Shown: one piece after another, positions 53,001 through 61,261 of the stretch
Position numbering within the stretch: the stretch's first letter is position 1
Layout of the letters: each line of letters starts with the position of its first letter
NCBI RefSeq assembly: GCF_014646515.1
Contig: NZ_BMNK01000023.1
Coordinates: 91,699 to 155,698, forward strand
Length of the DNA stretch: 64,000 nt
Origin: Nonomuraea glycinis
GTDB taxonomy: Bacteria > Actinomycetota > Actinomycetes > Streptosporangiales > Streptosporangiaceae
Direction of reading: 5' to 3'
Position numbers and translations under genes: made by a program
The notes under the pieces: model-generated
Database searches by the model: none
What the model saw: the letters and a program-made list of their open reading frames with translations, nothing else
Told to the model about the DNA's origin: nothing

Positions 53001-53561
53001 ATGCCGTCTCGCTCGCTTCGGAAGAGGCTGGAGCACATCGCAGAGTTCGGAACAGCTAAGACTGACCGCGTGACATTGCCTGCAGAGCTGCACGAACGTC
53101 TCACCGAGATCCGCGGAGACCTCCTTCGTGGATGGCTCGTCGGCTCCGTCACCGAAGCAGGGTGGCTGGCTTGCGAGTTGATCGAAGCCGGAGTCGACAC
53201 ACCCACCACACTTGATCTGGCCGGCTACGCCCTCTCCATAGGCCCTCTCTCAGAGATCGAGCCTCTGGTACGTCAGATGCTGTCCGAATGCGGAATGCCT
53301 CCGATCAACACGCATCAGGAGCCGTGGGCTGTTGCGCTCGACGTCGCGCAGGCCATCCAAGAAGGCACGCTGCCCATCTCGGCTGGGGCGGACCTCTTGA
53401 TCACAGAGCTCATGTCGAAGTGCGACTATCCGCCCGAAATCACAGAGTTCATGGTCTTGATCGACGATTGGGAGACCGTACGAGCCACACCTCCGACCGA
53501 CGACGAGATTCGACGCCAGGCCGAAAAGATCGCAACCGCAGCGCGGAGGCGCCTCGGGTGA
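53001..53561 (+). CDS. Hypothetical all-helical protein
   Basis: 186 residues, no signal peptide or membrane segment. It begins RSLRKRLEHIAEFGTAKTDR and contains IRGDLLRGWLVGSVTEAGWL, then a second helical half (VALDVAQAIQEGTLPISAGA; YPPEITEFMVLIDDWETVR). Lower GC than the genes to its left. Such stand-alone acidic helical proteins in actinomycete accessory DNA are sometimes immunity proteins, but no toxin is next to it. Family not recognised. Confidence 0.7.
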   Translation: MPSRSLRKRLEHIAEFGTAKTDRVTLPAELHERLTEIRGDLLRGWLVGSVTEAGWLACELIEAGVDTPTTLDLAGYALSIGPLSEIEPLVRQMLSECGMPPINTHQEPWAVALDVAQAIQEGTLPISAGADLLITELMSKCDYPPEITEFMVLIDDWETVRATPPTDDEIRRQAEKIATAARRRLG

Positions 53562-54236
53562 AAAACGACAGCGAACGACTTCGACAGCTAGGACATGATC
53601 ACAGGATGACCATCCGTACTTACGACTGACTCGTACGAGAAAACACTGCCAGAATTACCGAAAATAGTTCTTCTATCGAAGACTAGAGTGAGCTCTCCTT
53701 GATCCACAGGCCGCCCTCCCCCGCCAGCAAGCTGGATTGAAGTGACGCAAGGCTGTAAGGCCGCCCTGCGGGCCTACTCCACCATCTGACGTCGAACTAT
53801 AGGCAGAGTTACCGCTATGCCCGATGGCCCTGACCACGTGCCGCTCGAGGACCTCTATGAGATCGATGAAAGCACACGTAAGTATGGCGCCTTCTGGCTT
53901 TCACTCCGCCCAGGTCGCCTCGCCGCTCGCCAAGCGCCCGTACGATCTCCGGCACGCGGCCGTCTCCCTCTGGCTCAACGCGGGCGTCTCAGCTCCGGAC
54001 ACCAGCCGGGGCCCTTCGCCGTTCCATGACTCGCTCGCACTGGCCGGGTTCGGACCTACGGCCCCGCGCCCCTCAGACCTCGGCAATCGAGCGATCAGTC
54101 GAATGGCTCACGGTTGGGGGATCGTCGGCCTTCGCCGGAGTTCGCTGACGATCCCGTCGGCTGCTGTACTTCTCGGCTGTACCGTGCGCCCCTTTCTTGG
54201 GTGGCCCGAAGCACGGGCCGATCCGGGGTTGGGTAC
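53562..54236. other. Region without intact gene, start of decayed accessory DNA
   Basis: 675 bp. The left half is comparatively AT-rich with no readable gene; a GGCCGCCCTGCGGGCC hairpin is near 53760. The right half holds the tyrosine-integrase fragment listed separately and, from 54172, the start of the 707-bp duplication. I see no RNA gene. Confidence 0.5.
53900..54002 (+). pseudogene. Fragment of a tyrosine recombinase (phage/ICE integrase)
   Basis: One frame reads SPLAKRPYDLRHAAVSLWL and then NAGVSAPD. The block PYDLRHAAVSLWLNAGV is the conserved catalytic Arg-His region (box II, RxxH context) of actinomycete ICE and phage integrases. The N-terminal part and the final catalytic Tyr region are absent, so only a scrap remains. 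It marks a past integration event. Confidence 0.7.
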
Positions 54237-54878
54237 TCAGCGCCTGGTCTCGTACCTGGTCAGGAGTACGCCGCCGGGGAACGTCCGGGTCTCCATCAGG
54301 GTCAGGTTCACCCAGTTGTCCAGGGCCGTGAAGAACGGCGTGCCGCTGCCTAGCAAGACCGGTGCGGTGACCAGCACGTACTCGTCGATCAGCCCGGCCC
54401 GTGCGGCCGCTGCGGCAAGTGTGGCGCCGCCGATGTCCATGGGTCCACCGTCCTCGGCCTTGAGCCGGGTGATCTCGGTGACCGCGTCGCCGGTGACCAG
54501 ACGGGCGTTCCAGTCGACCGTGCCGATCGTCGAGGAGAACACCACCTTCGGCATGTCCCGCCAGCGACGGGCGTACTCGATCTCCGCCGGTGTGGCGCCA
54601 GGCTTCTGGTCGGCGGTCGGCCAGTCGGAGCTCATCGTCTCCCACAGTTTGCGCCCGTACAACGCCAAGCCCGTCGCGCCCACCCGGTCGGACCACCACT
54701 GGAACATATCGTCACTCGGCACGCTCCAGCCAAGGTCCTCGCCGGGCGCGGCGATGTAACCGTCCAGGCTCAGGTTCATGGCGAAGGTCAGTTTCCGCAT
54801 GGCGTCAGCCTCCTGTAAGTCGGTACTCGGCGTACAGACCAGCACGGCGCGGAAGAATCATCGGTCAGGCCACACCGA
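54172..54878. repeat. 707-bp direct repeat, copy 1
   Basis: Bases 54172-54878 recur ungapped at 57333-58039 (offset 3161) with only scattered single-base differences. The unit contains one complete RibD/DHFR-like gene with its ribosome site and about 75 bp beyond each end. No transposase or terminal inverted repeat is present, so a segmental duplication by recombination is more likely than an insertion sequence. Confidence 0.92.
54237..54800 (-). CDS. RibD C-terminal/DHFR-like reductase, copy 1
   Basis: 187 residues: start region LTFAMNLSLDGYIAAPGEDL, then LALYGRKLWETMSSDWP, FSSTIGTVDWNARLV and GGPMDIGGATLAAAAARAGL, the pattern of stand-alone RibD_C/dihydrofolate-reductase-like proteins. ATG at 54800 has AGGAGG at 8 nt. 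It differs from copy 2 at three residues (E/D after APG, K/R in YGRK, I/T in SSTI). The reaction is unknown; NADPH binding is expected for the fold. Confidence 0.92.
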   Translation of the reverse strand: MRKLTFAMNLSLDGYIAAPGEDLGWSVPSDDMFQWWSDRVGATGLALYGRKLWETMSSDWPTADQKPGATPAEIEYARRWRDMPKVVFSSTIGTVDWNARLVTGDAVTEITRLKAEDGGPMDIGGATLAAAAARAGLIDEYVLVTAPVLLGSGTPFFTALDNWVNLTLMETRTFPGGVLLTRYETRR

Positions 54879-54991
54879 TTTATGCCGAAGTACCGGAGCA
54901 GGTGGGACAGGGCGCGCGGACGAGCGCCGTCGCAGCGTGAGCGCAGGTCGTGACGAGGTTATCGGCGAAGTCGTGTCACTAGGACTTTCCG

Positions 54992-55110
54992 CTGTTCGTC
55001 CCCAGCTTCGTCGCCGGTGAGAGCTGCTACATGATCGGCAAGCTTGGTGGCGCAAAGGCGGAGGCTGCGTTCCTCCGGCTGCTTGAATCCGGCTGGTTCC
55101 GGCTCGTCGA
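54992..55110 (+). pseudogene. PIN-domain toxin fragment
   Basis: The plus frame reads VPSFVAGESCYMIGKLGG, then AKAEAAFLRLLESGWFRLVD and LTEYVP. This is the middle of a VapC-type PIN domain (V..E.CY.I.. G...AE..FL). The N-terminal catalytic Asp segment and the C-terminal acidic residues are missing, so it cannot be a working nuclease. It lies at the right end of duplication copy 1. Confidence 0.65.
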
Positions 55111-55144
55111 CCTCACGGAGTATGTTCCAGCTGTTCACACACAG

Positions 55145-55705
55145 CTAATGCGTTGCCGGCAGAGGCATGCAGCCCGTTTCCACATTGGGGCCGCTTGATT
55201 CGATCAGCACTCGCTCGGGGCGTACATCTCCAGTGAGGCACACTCCGTCTTGTACTCTAAGGCCGAAGACTACTCCAGGTGGTGGCGTGGATTGCGTCCA
55301 CCATGCCGGTATGTCGAATGCGCGGGCTCCTATCGAATCCGCTGAGAAGCCCAGTGCCTCAAGGGCGGACCTTACTGAGTCTGGATCGAAATTCTGAGCG
55401 GTCCGCAGCTTATGCAGCGCTGGCCGTATCCGCTCAGCGGCGGCGTCGGCGATTCGCTGTCGGGAAGGCGTTAAGTCCGGGGGATACTTCCACGCATTGT
55501 TCTCGGCGTGATGCGGTGCCGCGTCGCCGCCGACGCGTGTCGATTCGTCATAGGGGGTAGCGCGGCTGGGACTGAGCGATGACGAACTGGACTTGGTGAC
55601 GGATGAGCCCGCGTCCGGCCGTACTTCCGCTCCGCAGGCCGTCAATAGGGAGACCGCGACAGCGCACATCAGGATCTGCGCCGAGACCCTGTCCAGGTTA
55701 GCCAT
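55145..55705 (-). CDS. Lipoprotein of unknown function
   Basis: 186 residues. The N-terminal LMCAVAVSLLTACG is a lipobox with the modified Cys near 25, followed by a Ser-rich linker. A C-terminal domain of about 120 residues follows (RIADAAAERIRPALHKLRTA; LEALGFSADSIGARAFDIPA) and ends with two Cys (DGVCLTGDV, TGCMPLP). Outer-face membrane anchored. No family recognised; not linked to a neighbour. Confidence 0.8.
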   Translation of the reverse strand: MANLDRVSAQILMCAVAVSLLTACGAEVRPDAGSSVTKSSSSSLSPSRATPYDESTRVGGDAAPHHAENNAWKYPPDLTPSRQRIADAAAERIRPALHKLRTAQNFDPDSVRSALEALGFSADSIGARAFDIPAWWTQSTPPPGVVFGLRVQDGVCLTGDVRPERVLIESSGPNVETGCMPLPATH

Positions 55706-55998
55706 GAGAGGATTCTGCCAAGACGCGGTGACGAAAAGCGTTCGCGGCCCGAGCGCGCGCGAGAACGGCCCCGGGTGATCTCCGGGACCGGTTCGCGTTT
55801 CCAGGACACACGACGCGCGAAATGCCTGGTCCCATCTGCGGAAACAGCTTCAAAATCATTGCGCGTATATTGCACGTCGAGCCGCTGGAGGAACGCTCGG
55901 GACGCGAACATAGAGCCTGCGGATGCGAACTGAAGCTCTGAGACGGGTCATCGGTGGCTTCCTGGAGCTCAGCACGAGCGCAGCGATCAGCCGCGCGG

Positions 55999-56685
55999 TC
56001 AAGGCCCGCAGACGTTTGGCAGCGGCAGGTAGGAGCTGAAGTGGTCGGCCACGATGTCCGCCACGGCCTCCGCATCGTCGAGCCCGTCAACCTCAAGGAC
56101 CCGGATGCCCAGGCGACCAGCCGAGCGGGCGGCCTCGTCGGCGACGAGGCGGTCTCGGGCGAGTCGGTTGCGCTGTGCTCGATCAGGGTCGCTGACCGCG
56201 GGAGTGACGGCGGCGGCCCGGGGCAGTTCGCGGAGCTGACGCTCACGGAATTCCTCACTCGGCACCATCACGATCATTCGCCGGGGTGAGTCGATGATGG
56301 GGGCGACCAGTTCGGGACGCAGTCCCCAGCCTTCGGCGACGATGGGCCGCCCCGATACCAGGCCGCGCAGGTCGTCCAGAGCCCACTCGAACCGCGTGGG
56401 GAAACCGGCCAGGGTCTCCTCGGCCATCTCTTGAGGGCTGGTGTTCACCCAGACGCCGTCCGGGTCGGGGTCCGCGGTGGGCTCGCCACGTCTCACCCGG
56501 CGTGCGATCCGCCGGTCATGGTGCGCACGCGCGTCGTGATAGTCGTAGTGGTACGCGGTCAGCCCGTACCGGATGGCCAGCAGCCTGGCGACGGTGGATT
56601 TGCCGGCCCATTGGCCACCCCCGATCCACAGGGCGCTGCGCAAAGTGCCGAACGGATCCCAGACCTCACTATCTGTAGCGTTCAC
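55999..56685 (-). CDS. P-loop NTPase, kinase-like
   Basis: 228 residues. Walker A GGGQWAGKSTVARLLAIRYG near 20-38 is followed by a hydrophobic strand and helices typical of small-molecule kinases (adenylate-kinase-like AAA_33 group): YHYDYHDARAHHDRR, later IVAEGWGLRPELVAPII and MIVMVPSEEFRERQLREL. GTG at 56685 is the best start; longer readings are low-quality. Substrate unknown. A 293-bp stretch to the lipoprotein gene on its 3' side holds no gene. Confidence 0.8.
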   Translation of the reverse strand: MNATDSEVWDPFGTLRSALWIGGGQWAGKSTVARLLAIRYGLTAYHYDYHDARAHHDRRIARRVRRGEPTADPDPDGVWVNTSPQEMAEETLAGFPTRFEWALDDLRGLVSGRPIVAEGWGLRPELVAPIIDSPRRMIVMVPSEEFRERQLRELPRAAAVTPAVSDPDRAQRNRLARDRLVADEAARSAGRLGIRVLEVDGLDDAEAVADIVADHFSSYLPLPNVCGP

Positions 56686-56854
56686 CGTTACAGGCTGGCA
56701 GCGTACAGACCAAAGAAACAGTCTTGTTCTGCCTGCCCGGCCGGGAGATGCTCGTAGAGAGGGGAAGCGGCGCACGCCTGGCTGAGGCGCCCTTTGTGAC
56801 GCCTGGCCGTGGTCATGGCCAGGCGCAGTCCAGGCATTCGTCATCACCCGACTG

Positions 56855-57175
56855 TCACGCGCCAGGAGCCCGGTATGCCACCTCCATCTGCACGGCATCG
56901 TCGATCTCCTCTGGCGTCAGCAGGACAGTCGTCTTCGTGCGTACGGCCCCGGACGCCGATATTGTGAGACCCAAAGCGGCCGAAGCCGCATTGCTCGGCA
57001 GATCGACGATCACATACGTGTCCGTCTCGCCGAACGCGAAATACATCTGCTCGACCCGGCCGCCGACGCTTTCCGTTACGCGCTCGACCGCTTGCCGACG
57101 TCCGGTGCCGCCATCTTGCACCACTCCTTTGAGGCCATCTGCGGTGTAGGTCGCCTGAATCAGGTACTTGGGCAT
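56855..57175 (-). CDS. GYD-domain protein
   Basis: 106 residues starting PKYLIQATYTADGLKGVVQD, with VEQMYFAFGETDTYVIVDLP and SNAASAALGLTISASGAVRT. This is the compact ferredoxin-like GYD fold found as a stand-alone protein in many bacteria. ATG at 57175 matches the usual MPKYL start. Function unknown. The gene ends next to the kinase-like gene but with a 170-bp gap. Confidence 0.88.
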   Translation of the reverse strand: MPKYLIQATYTADGLKGVVQDGGTGRRQAVERVTESVGGRVEQMYFAFGETDTYVIVDLPSNAASAALGLTISASGAVRTKTTVLLTPEEIDDAVQMEVAYRAPGA

Positions 57176-57332
57176 GGTCGAGTCCCTCTTCTCGTGCCGC
57201 CACCCTGCGCTGGGGCGGCCATTGTGGTCACGAGGTCGAAGTTCTCGACTTAAGGTGACGGTAATCCCACCCGCGGTACTGGTTTCACCCTGTCGCATGA
57301 CCATCTGCCACACGAAGGGTCCCGGAAGCTCC

Positions 57333-58039
57333 CTCGGCTGTACCGTGCGCCTTTTCCTTGGGTGGCCCGAAGCGCGGGCCTATCCGGGGTTGGGTACTCA
57401 GCGCCTGGTCTCGTACCTGGTCAGGAGTACGCCGCCGGGGAACGTCCGGGTCTCCATCAGGGTCAGGTTCACCCAGTTGTCCAGGGCCGTGAAGAACGGC
57501 GTGCCGCTGCCCAGCAAGACCGGTGCGGTGACCAGCACGTACTCGTCGATCAGCCCGGCCCGTGCGGCCGCCGCGGCAAGTGTGGCGCCGCCGATGTCCA
57601 TGGGTCCACCGTCCTCGGCCTTGAGCCGGGTGATCTCGGTGACCGCGTCGCCGGTGACCAGACGGGCGTTCCAGTCGACCGTGCCGGTCGTCGAGGAGAA
57701 CACCACCTTCGGCATGTCCCGCCAGCGGCGGGCGTACTCGATCTCCGCCGGTGTGGCGCCAGGCTTCTGGTCGGCGGTCGGCCAGTCGGAGCTCATCGTC
57801 TCCCACAGTCTGCGCCCGTACAACGCCAGGCCGGTCGCGCCCACCCGGTCGGACCACCACTGGAACATATCGTCACTCGGCACGCTCCAGCCAAGGTCGT
57901 CGCCGGGTGCCGCGATGTAACCGTCCAGGCTCAGGTTCATGGCGAAGGTCAGTTTCCGCATGGCGTCAGCCTCCTGTAAGTCGGTACTCGGCGTACAGAC
58001 CAGCACGGCGCGGAAAAATCATCGGTCAGGCCACACCGA
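57333..58039. repeat. 707-bp direct repeat, copy 2
   Basis: The second copy of the block at 54172-54878, same orientation, no indels over the aligned length. Its left border falls right after the sequence upstream of the GYD gene and its right border directly before the DinB/DUF664 gene, with unrelated flanks on both sides. The 2.4 kb between copies (PIN scrap, lipoprotein, kinase, GYD) is unique. Confidence 0.92.
57398..57961 (-). CDS. RibD C-terminal/DHFR-like reductase, copy 2
   Basis: 187 residues, near-identical to the product of 54237-54800; same AGGAGG site and ATG. The three amino-acid differences are conservative or on the surface by position in the motif (APGDDLG, YGRRLW, SSTTGTV). 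Both copies are intact, so both may be expressed, which suggests a recent duplication that has not decayed. Confidence 0.92.
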   Translation of the reverse strand: MRKLTFAMNLSLDGYIAAPGDDLGWSVPSDDMFQWWSDRVGATGLALYGRRLWETMSSDWPTADQKPGATPAEIEYARRWRDMPKVVFSSTTGTVDWNARLVTGDAVTEITRLKAEDGGPMDIGGATLAAAAARAGLIDEYVLVTAPVLLGSGTPFFTALDNWVNLTLMETRTFPGGVLLTRYETRR

Positions 58040-58056
58040 CCAGGGCGCGCGGGCCG

Positions 58057-58584
58057 CTACGCTCCCGTGGCCCCATCGATGCGCTCCCGGATCAGGTCGG
58101 CGTGCCCGGTGTGCTGGGCGTACTCCTCCAGGAGGTGGATGTAGACCCAGCGGAGGCTGACCTTGCCGGTCGGAGCCCCGGGGTCGTCGGCCAGCTCGTC
58201 GAGGTCGATGCCCGCAACCGCGGCGTCGCACGCAGCCGTCTCCGCGAGGAAGGCGGCGTAGTCCGCCTCGGCGTCGGCGTCGGCCACCAGGTCGAAATCG
58301 CCGTCTTCGTACTCCTCGGTGATGTGCAGCTCGGGCAGGTCCTCGTGCAGGAACTTCTCCCGGAACCAGAAGCGCTCGACTTCCGTCATGTGCCGCAGGA
58401 GGCCGAGCAGCGTCAGGTTGGACGGCTCCACGGAGGCGGTCTGCAGCTGCTCGGCGGTGAGGCCGGCGCATTTGCGCAGCAGGAACACCCGGCGAAGCTT
58501 CAACCAGTCATCAAGCATCTCGCGTTCGCCACAGGCCATGTCCCTCCGAGGTTCCCGCTCCACGTCGGGTGCTGTCCACGTCAT
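58057..58584 (-). CDS. DinB-like DUF664 protein (mycothiol-transferase type)
   Basis: 175 residues: LDDWLKLRRVFLLRKCAGLT, NLTLLGLLRHMTEVERFWFR and WVYIHLLEEYAQHTGHADLI, giving the three His (LRHM, YAQHTGH) that bind metal in this four-helix family. Actinomycete members of this type use mycothiol or bacillithiol analogues as thiol cofactor in some cases; here that is inference. ATG at 58584. It lies 18 bp from the end of duplication copy 2. Confidence 0.9.
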   Translation of the reverse strand: MTWTAPDVEREPRRDMACGEREMLDDWLKLRRVFLLRKCAGLTAEQLQTASVEPSNLTLLGLLRHMTEVERFWFREKFLHEDLPELHITEEYEDGDFDLVADADAEADYAAFLAETAACDAAVAGIDLDELADDPGAPTGKVSLRWVYIHLLEEYAQHTGHADLIRERIDGATGA

Positions 58585-58715
58585 GTCACCATCATCACGA
58601 CCTGTGCAACCGATTTTGCGGGTACGCGCACATCTCGCCCGCCGCCGACCAGGCGGCAGCACGATGGAACCCGGTCATGCATCATGGCGATCGCGGTGGG
58701 ACGGCGTTCAGAGGT

Positions 58716-59012
58716 TCAGTCGAGGACGTCGTACTCGGCCGACGGGTGAGCCAGCTCAGGGTGGTCCACAGGGTAGCGATTGTTGTGGATCCTCAGCATC
58801 GCCCAATGCCACGCCTCGTCATGGAAAATCAGCCCACGCAAGGGCGTGCCACTCGCCTCGTACGGATACCGCTCAAGGGCGGCTTCCTCGGCTTCGGCCG
58901 AAGTGAGGCCTCCGTAGCGCTGCATCACCCACGCAAAGCGTCGGCGCTCGTCCCTCAAGTGCGCGACATACTCCTCTTCGCCCCAAACCGCCTCATTTTC
59001 GCTCCGGGCCAT
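58716..59012 (-). CDS. Conserved hypothetical protein
   Basis: 98 residues, highly charged, no signal or membrane segment: WGEEEYVAHLRDERRRFAWV, LTSAEAEEAALERYPYEASG and LIFHDEAWHWAMLRIHNNRY. The pattern recurs in actinomycete genomes as a small hypothetical, from memory. An accessory single gene with no clear operon partner. Confidence 0.75.
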   Translation of the reverse strand: MARSENEAVWGEEEYVAHLRDERRRFAWVMQRYGGLTSAEAEEAALERYPYEASGTPLRGLIFHDEAWHWAMLRIHNNRYPVDHPELAHPSAEYDVLD

Positions 59013-59119
59013 GCCTGCACTGTAGGACGGATCGTCAGTCAGGACTTGCCGGCAAGCATCTCCTCACCGCTGGGACGAATGCCCTCACCGCCGACCGTGA
59101 TCTTTGGGCCCCGCTCCAG

Positions 59120-59977
59120 TCACTTCGGCAGATCGGCGGAGAGGAAGGGAGCAAGGAGCGCGAACAGTGTGTCGGGGCGGTCGAGGGGGATGATGTGGCC
59201 GCAGTCCTGGAGATGGTGTCCGACCAGGTCATCGGCGATGGGACGGACTTGGCGTTCGAGCCCGGTGCCGACGGGGTGAGAGCCGACGGCCATGGTGGGC
59301 ATGGTCAACCGAGCCGTCGCGACGGCGTCCTGGATCTGCTGCGCGCTGGTGGGCAGGGCTCGGTAATAGGAGAACGCGCAGCGCAGGGCCTCGCTGCCGG
59401 TGTACGCGTGGACGAAAGCCGCACGGATGTCGTCGGGTACTCCTCGCCCGAGCGTCCCCGAGTCGAGGAACCAGTCGATGTACGAGGCCTCGTTGCCGGC
59501 CAGGACGGTCTCGGCGAGGCCGGGGACGGCGTGGAAGCCGAACCACCGCGGGGCGCCGCCCGCGACGACGTGTTCTGCTCCGGGCAGGCGGCCGAGCAGG
59601 GCCTCCATCACGACCAGGCGCCGGACGAGGCCGGGTCGGCGCAGCGCGAGCAGGACGGCGGGGGCGGTGCCCGCGTCGATGCCGACCACCGCTGCCGAGG
59701 GCTCGCCGAGTGCGTCGAGCAGCCCTTCGGCGTCGGCGGCGAGGGTGCCCGCGTCGTAACCCCCGACGGCACGTTCACTGGCACCGAAGCCTCGCAGGTC
59801 CGGGGCGATGACCCGGTACTGCCCGGCCAATCGGTCCATGATGCCGCTCCAGAGTTGCCAGGTGTGCGGGAAGCCGTGCAGCAGGAGAACCGCAGGTCCG
59901 TCCCCGGCGATTGCGACGTTGAGTTGGACGCCGTTCGTCGCGATGCGGCGCAGTTGGTGTGCGGTGGTGACGGGCAT
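59120..59977 (-). CDS. Alpha/beta hydrolase, haloacetate dehalogenase/epoxide hydrolase-like
   Basis: 285 residues. VLLLHGFPHTWQLWSGIMDR and APDLRGFGASERAVGGYD are the oxyanion-hole and strand-4 region, and the elbow GIDAG carries Asp as nucleophile, as in epoxide hydrolases and haloalkane/haloacetate dehalogenases. The catalytic His lies in LQDCGHIIPLDRP near the end. GGGGAG precedes the ATG at 59977 by 6 nt. It is divergent from an HxlR regulator, a usual pairing for reactive-electrophile responses. Confidence 0.9.
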   Translation of the reverse strand: MPVTTAHQLRRIATNGVQLNVAIAGDGPAVLLLHGFPHTWQLWSGIMDRLAGQYRVIAPDLRGFGASERAVGGYDAGTLAADAEGLLDALGEPSAAVVGIDAGTAPAVLLALRRPGLVRRLVVMEALLGRLPGAEHVVAGGAPRWFGFHAVPGLAETVLAGNEASYIDWFLDSGTLGRGVPDDIRAAFVHAYTGSEALRCAFSYYRALPTSAQQIQDAVATARLTMPTMAVGSHPVGTGLERQVRPIADDLVGHHLQDCGHIIPLDRPDTLFALLAPFLSADLPK

Positions 59978-59991
59978 GACGACTCCCCTGA

Positions 59992-60008
59992 GGTTACGAT
60001 TGGTGACC
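59992..60008. promoter_or_regulatory. Possible HxlR operator
   Basis: GGTTACGATTGGTGACC has two 6-bp arms (GGTTAC and GTGACC) that are inverted with one mismatch, 15 bp from the hydrolase start. A GGTAAC at 60020-60025 adds a half-site. HxlR regulators bind such short inverted repeats. Weak but well placed. Confidence 0.35.
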
Positions 60009-60075
60009 ACAAAACGATAGGTAACTGGCCGACCGCTGCCTAGACGGCACTTTCAGGGAAGGTGGTGAGCCACAG

Positions 60076-60486
60076 GTGACCACCCGAGGAGCCCGGGCCG
60101 CCGGTCGCGGAGCACGCGGCGATCTGTTCGACCCCCAGTGCCCGACGCGGCAGTTGCTGGACCGCCTCGGTACGAAGTGGACGTCCATGGCCGTCAAGAC
60201 GCTCGCCGATGCCGCACCGGACGAGGTGCGCTTCGCGGAGCTGAGACGCCGGATGCCCGGCGTCTCGCAGAAGATGCTGTCCGTAACGCTGCGAAGCCTG
60301 ATCCGCGACGGGCTGGTGTCGCGCCGGGTCGAACCGACCGTGCCGCCGCGGGTCTTCTACCGACTCACCGGACTCGGGCTGTCCCTGGAAGCGGCGCTCG
60401 CGGGGCTGCGGACCTGGGCGGAGGAGCACATGGCCGAGATCGACCGCGCCAACGAAGCCGCCGACCAGGAGGCCGACGAGGGATAG
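60076..60486 (+). CDS. HxlR-type MarR-like regulator
   Basis: 136 residues with the HxlR landmarks CPTRQLLDRLGTKWTSMAV, RFAELRRRMPGVSQKMLSVT, LRSLIRDGLVSRRV and PPRVFYRLTGLG. An N-terminal Cys at the usual redox/electrophile-sensing position is present (DPQCPTRQ). GTG start at 60076. It likely represses the divergent hydrolase; sensing through the Cys is inference. Confidence 0.92.
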   Translation: MTTRGARAAGRGARGDLFDPQCPTRQLLDRLGTKWTSMAVKTLADAAPDEVRFAELRRRMPGVSQKMLSVTLRSLIRDGLVSRRVEPTVPPRVFYRLTGLGLSLEAALAGLRTWAEEHMAEIDRANEAADQEADEG

Positions 60487-60584
60487 GCAGACCGGTTCCG
60501 CGCTCAGTCGCGCACCGATCTGACCTCGGTCAAGCGCGCAACCCAAGCAAATCGACTCCCCGACCAGCGGAAACGCCGTCAAGA

Positions 60585-60863
60585 TCATTGCACGCACATG
60601 GGTGGGCCACCAACATACGGTCGCTCTCGATGGCATCTGGCTGCGTACCCCAGGTGCAAGGTTCGAACTTGCGTAGGCTGAGCCGACGGTTCACAGAATG
60701 ACCGGCGTGACGCCTGGCCATCATCCTGGAGTTGGAGCGCCTCCGCCGGAGGCATGGGTTTCCTCGGCGCTAAGAGCTTCACGGCCTCGTATGCGATCAT
60801 CGTGGTTATGCCAACGATCAGAAAGGGCCATGCCGCGTAGACGCCCTTCGAAGGTCCGTACAC
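60585..60863 (-). CDS. Possible small membrane protein ending in an att-like scar
   Basis: 92 residues if translated from ATG at 60863. YAAWPFLIVGITTMIAYEAV is a credible membrane helix, followed by a short basic and Pro stretch. From about residue 57 on, the frame runs into the tRNA-Tyr-like sequence at 60651-60688 and loses any protein-like character, so the natural C-terminus was probably replaced at integration. No clear ribosome site. Confidence 0.35.
   Translation of the reverse strand: MYGPSKGVYAAWPFLIVGITTMIAYEAVKLLAPRKPMPPAEALQLQDDGQASRRSFCEPSAQPTQVRTLHLGYAARCHRERPYVGGPPMCVQ
60651..60688 (-). repeat. tRNA-Tyr 3'-end-like sequence, copy 1 (att scar)
   Basis: 38 bp that recur at 63071-63108 with one mismatch. 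On the minus strand it reads CGTCGGCTCAGCCTACG then CAAGTTCGAACCTTG and CACCTG: variable arm, T-arm with TTCGAAC loop and start of the 3' acceptor strand of a tRNA-Tyr. The 5' half is absent, so it is not a working tRNA. Such 3'-end copies are left as att sites by integrating elements. Confidence 0.7.
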
Positions 60864-60928
60864 GGGGATCGGCCTGTGGGACCCACAGAGCTGTGAGCCA
60901 TCACGTGCCCGGGCTTGGCCATCGTCCC

Positions 60929-61261
60929 ATGGCCGCGGTGATCACCCTCGAACACACCCGCATGTGGCCAGGCGCGGTGGCGGCGGCCCTGACGGCTTGG
61001 CAAGAGGCGGCCCTGACGGGGACCGCTGACCGCGTCTTCTTCAAGTGCGAGTGCCGTGAGTGCACCGGTGATGCGCCCCGCCGGCGACTGCAACGCGCGC
61101 TCATCGGCTTACCACCGTGGGCCAGACCGCATCTGTATGCCTTGGTCCTGCCCGTCGACCTGTATTACCTCCGCCGAACCTCGCCCATGCCGCCTACGTC
61201 GCCCGATTCGAATTGGACGTGGTGGCAACAACGTAGTCAGCGTGAGGATCGGAGCGCATAG
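60929..61261 (+). CDS. Small hypothetical protein of the accessory region
   Basis: 110 residues, start at 60929 is tentative. AAVITLEHTRMWPGAVAAAL, a CECREC motif near 45, then LIGLPPWARPHLYALVLPVD and LYYLRRTSPMPP. The clean codon bias and the CxCxxC motif support coding. It lies between the two tRNA-Tyr scars, so it may be cargo of the lost element. Confidence 0.55.
   Translation: MAAVITLEHTRMWPGAVAAALTAWQEAALTGTADRVFFKCECRECTGDAPRRRLQRALIGLPPWARPHLYALVLPVDLYYLRRTSPMPPTSPDSNWTWWQQRSQREDRSA

Noticed and set aside
54172..58039. Composite transposon formed by the 707-bp repeats
   Set aside because: The repeats encode only a DHFR-like protein and have no transposase or terminal inverted repeats.
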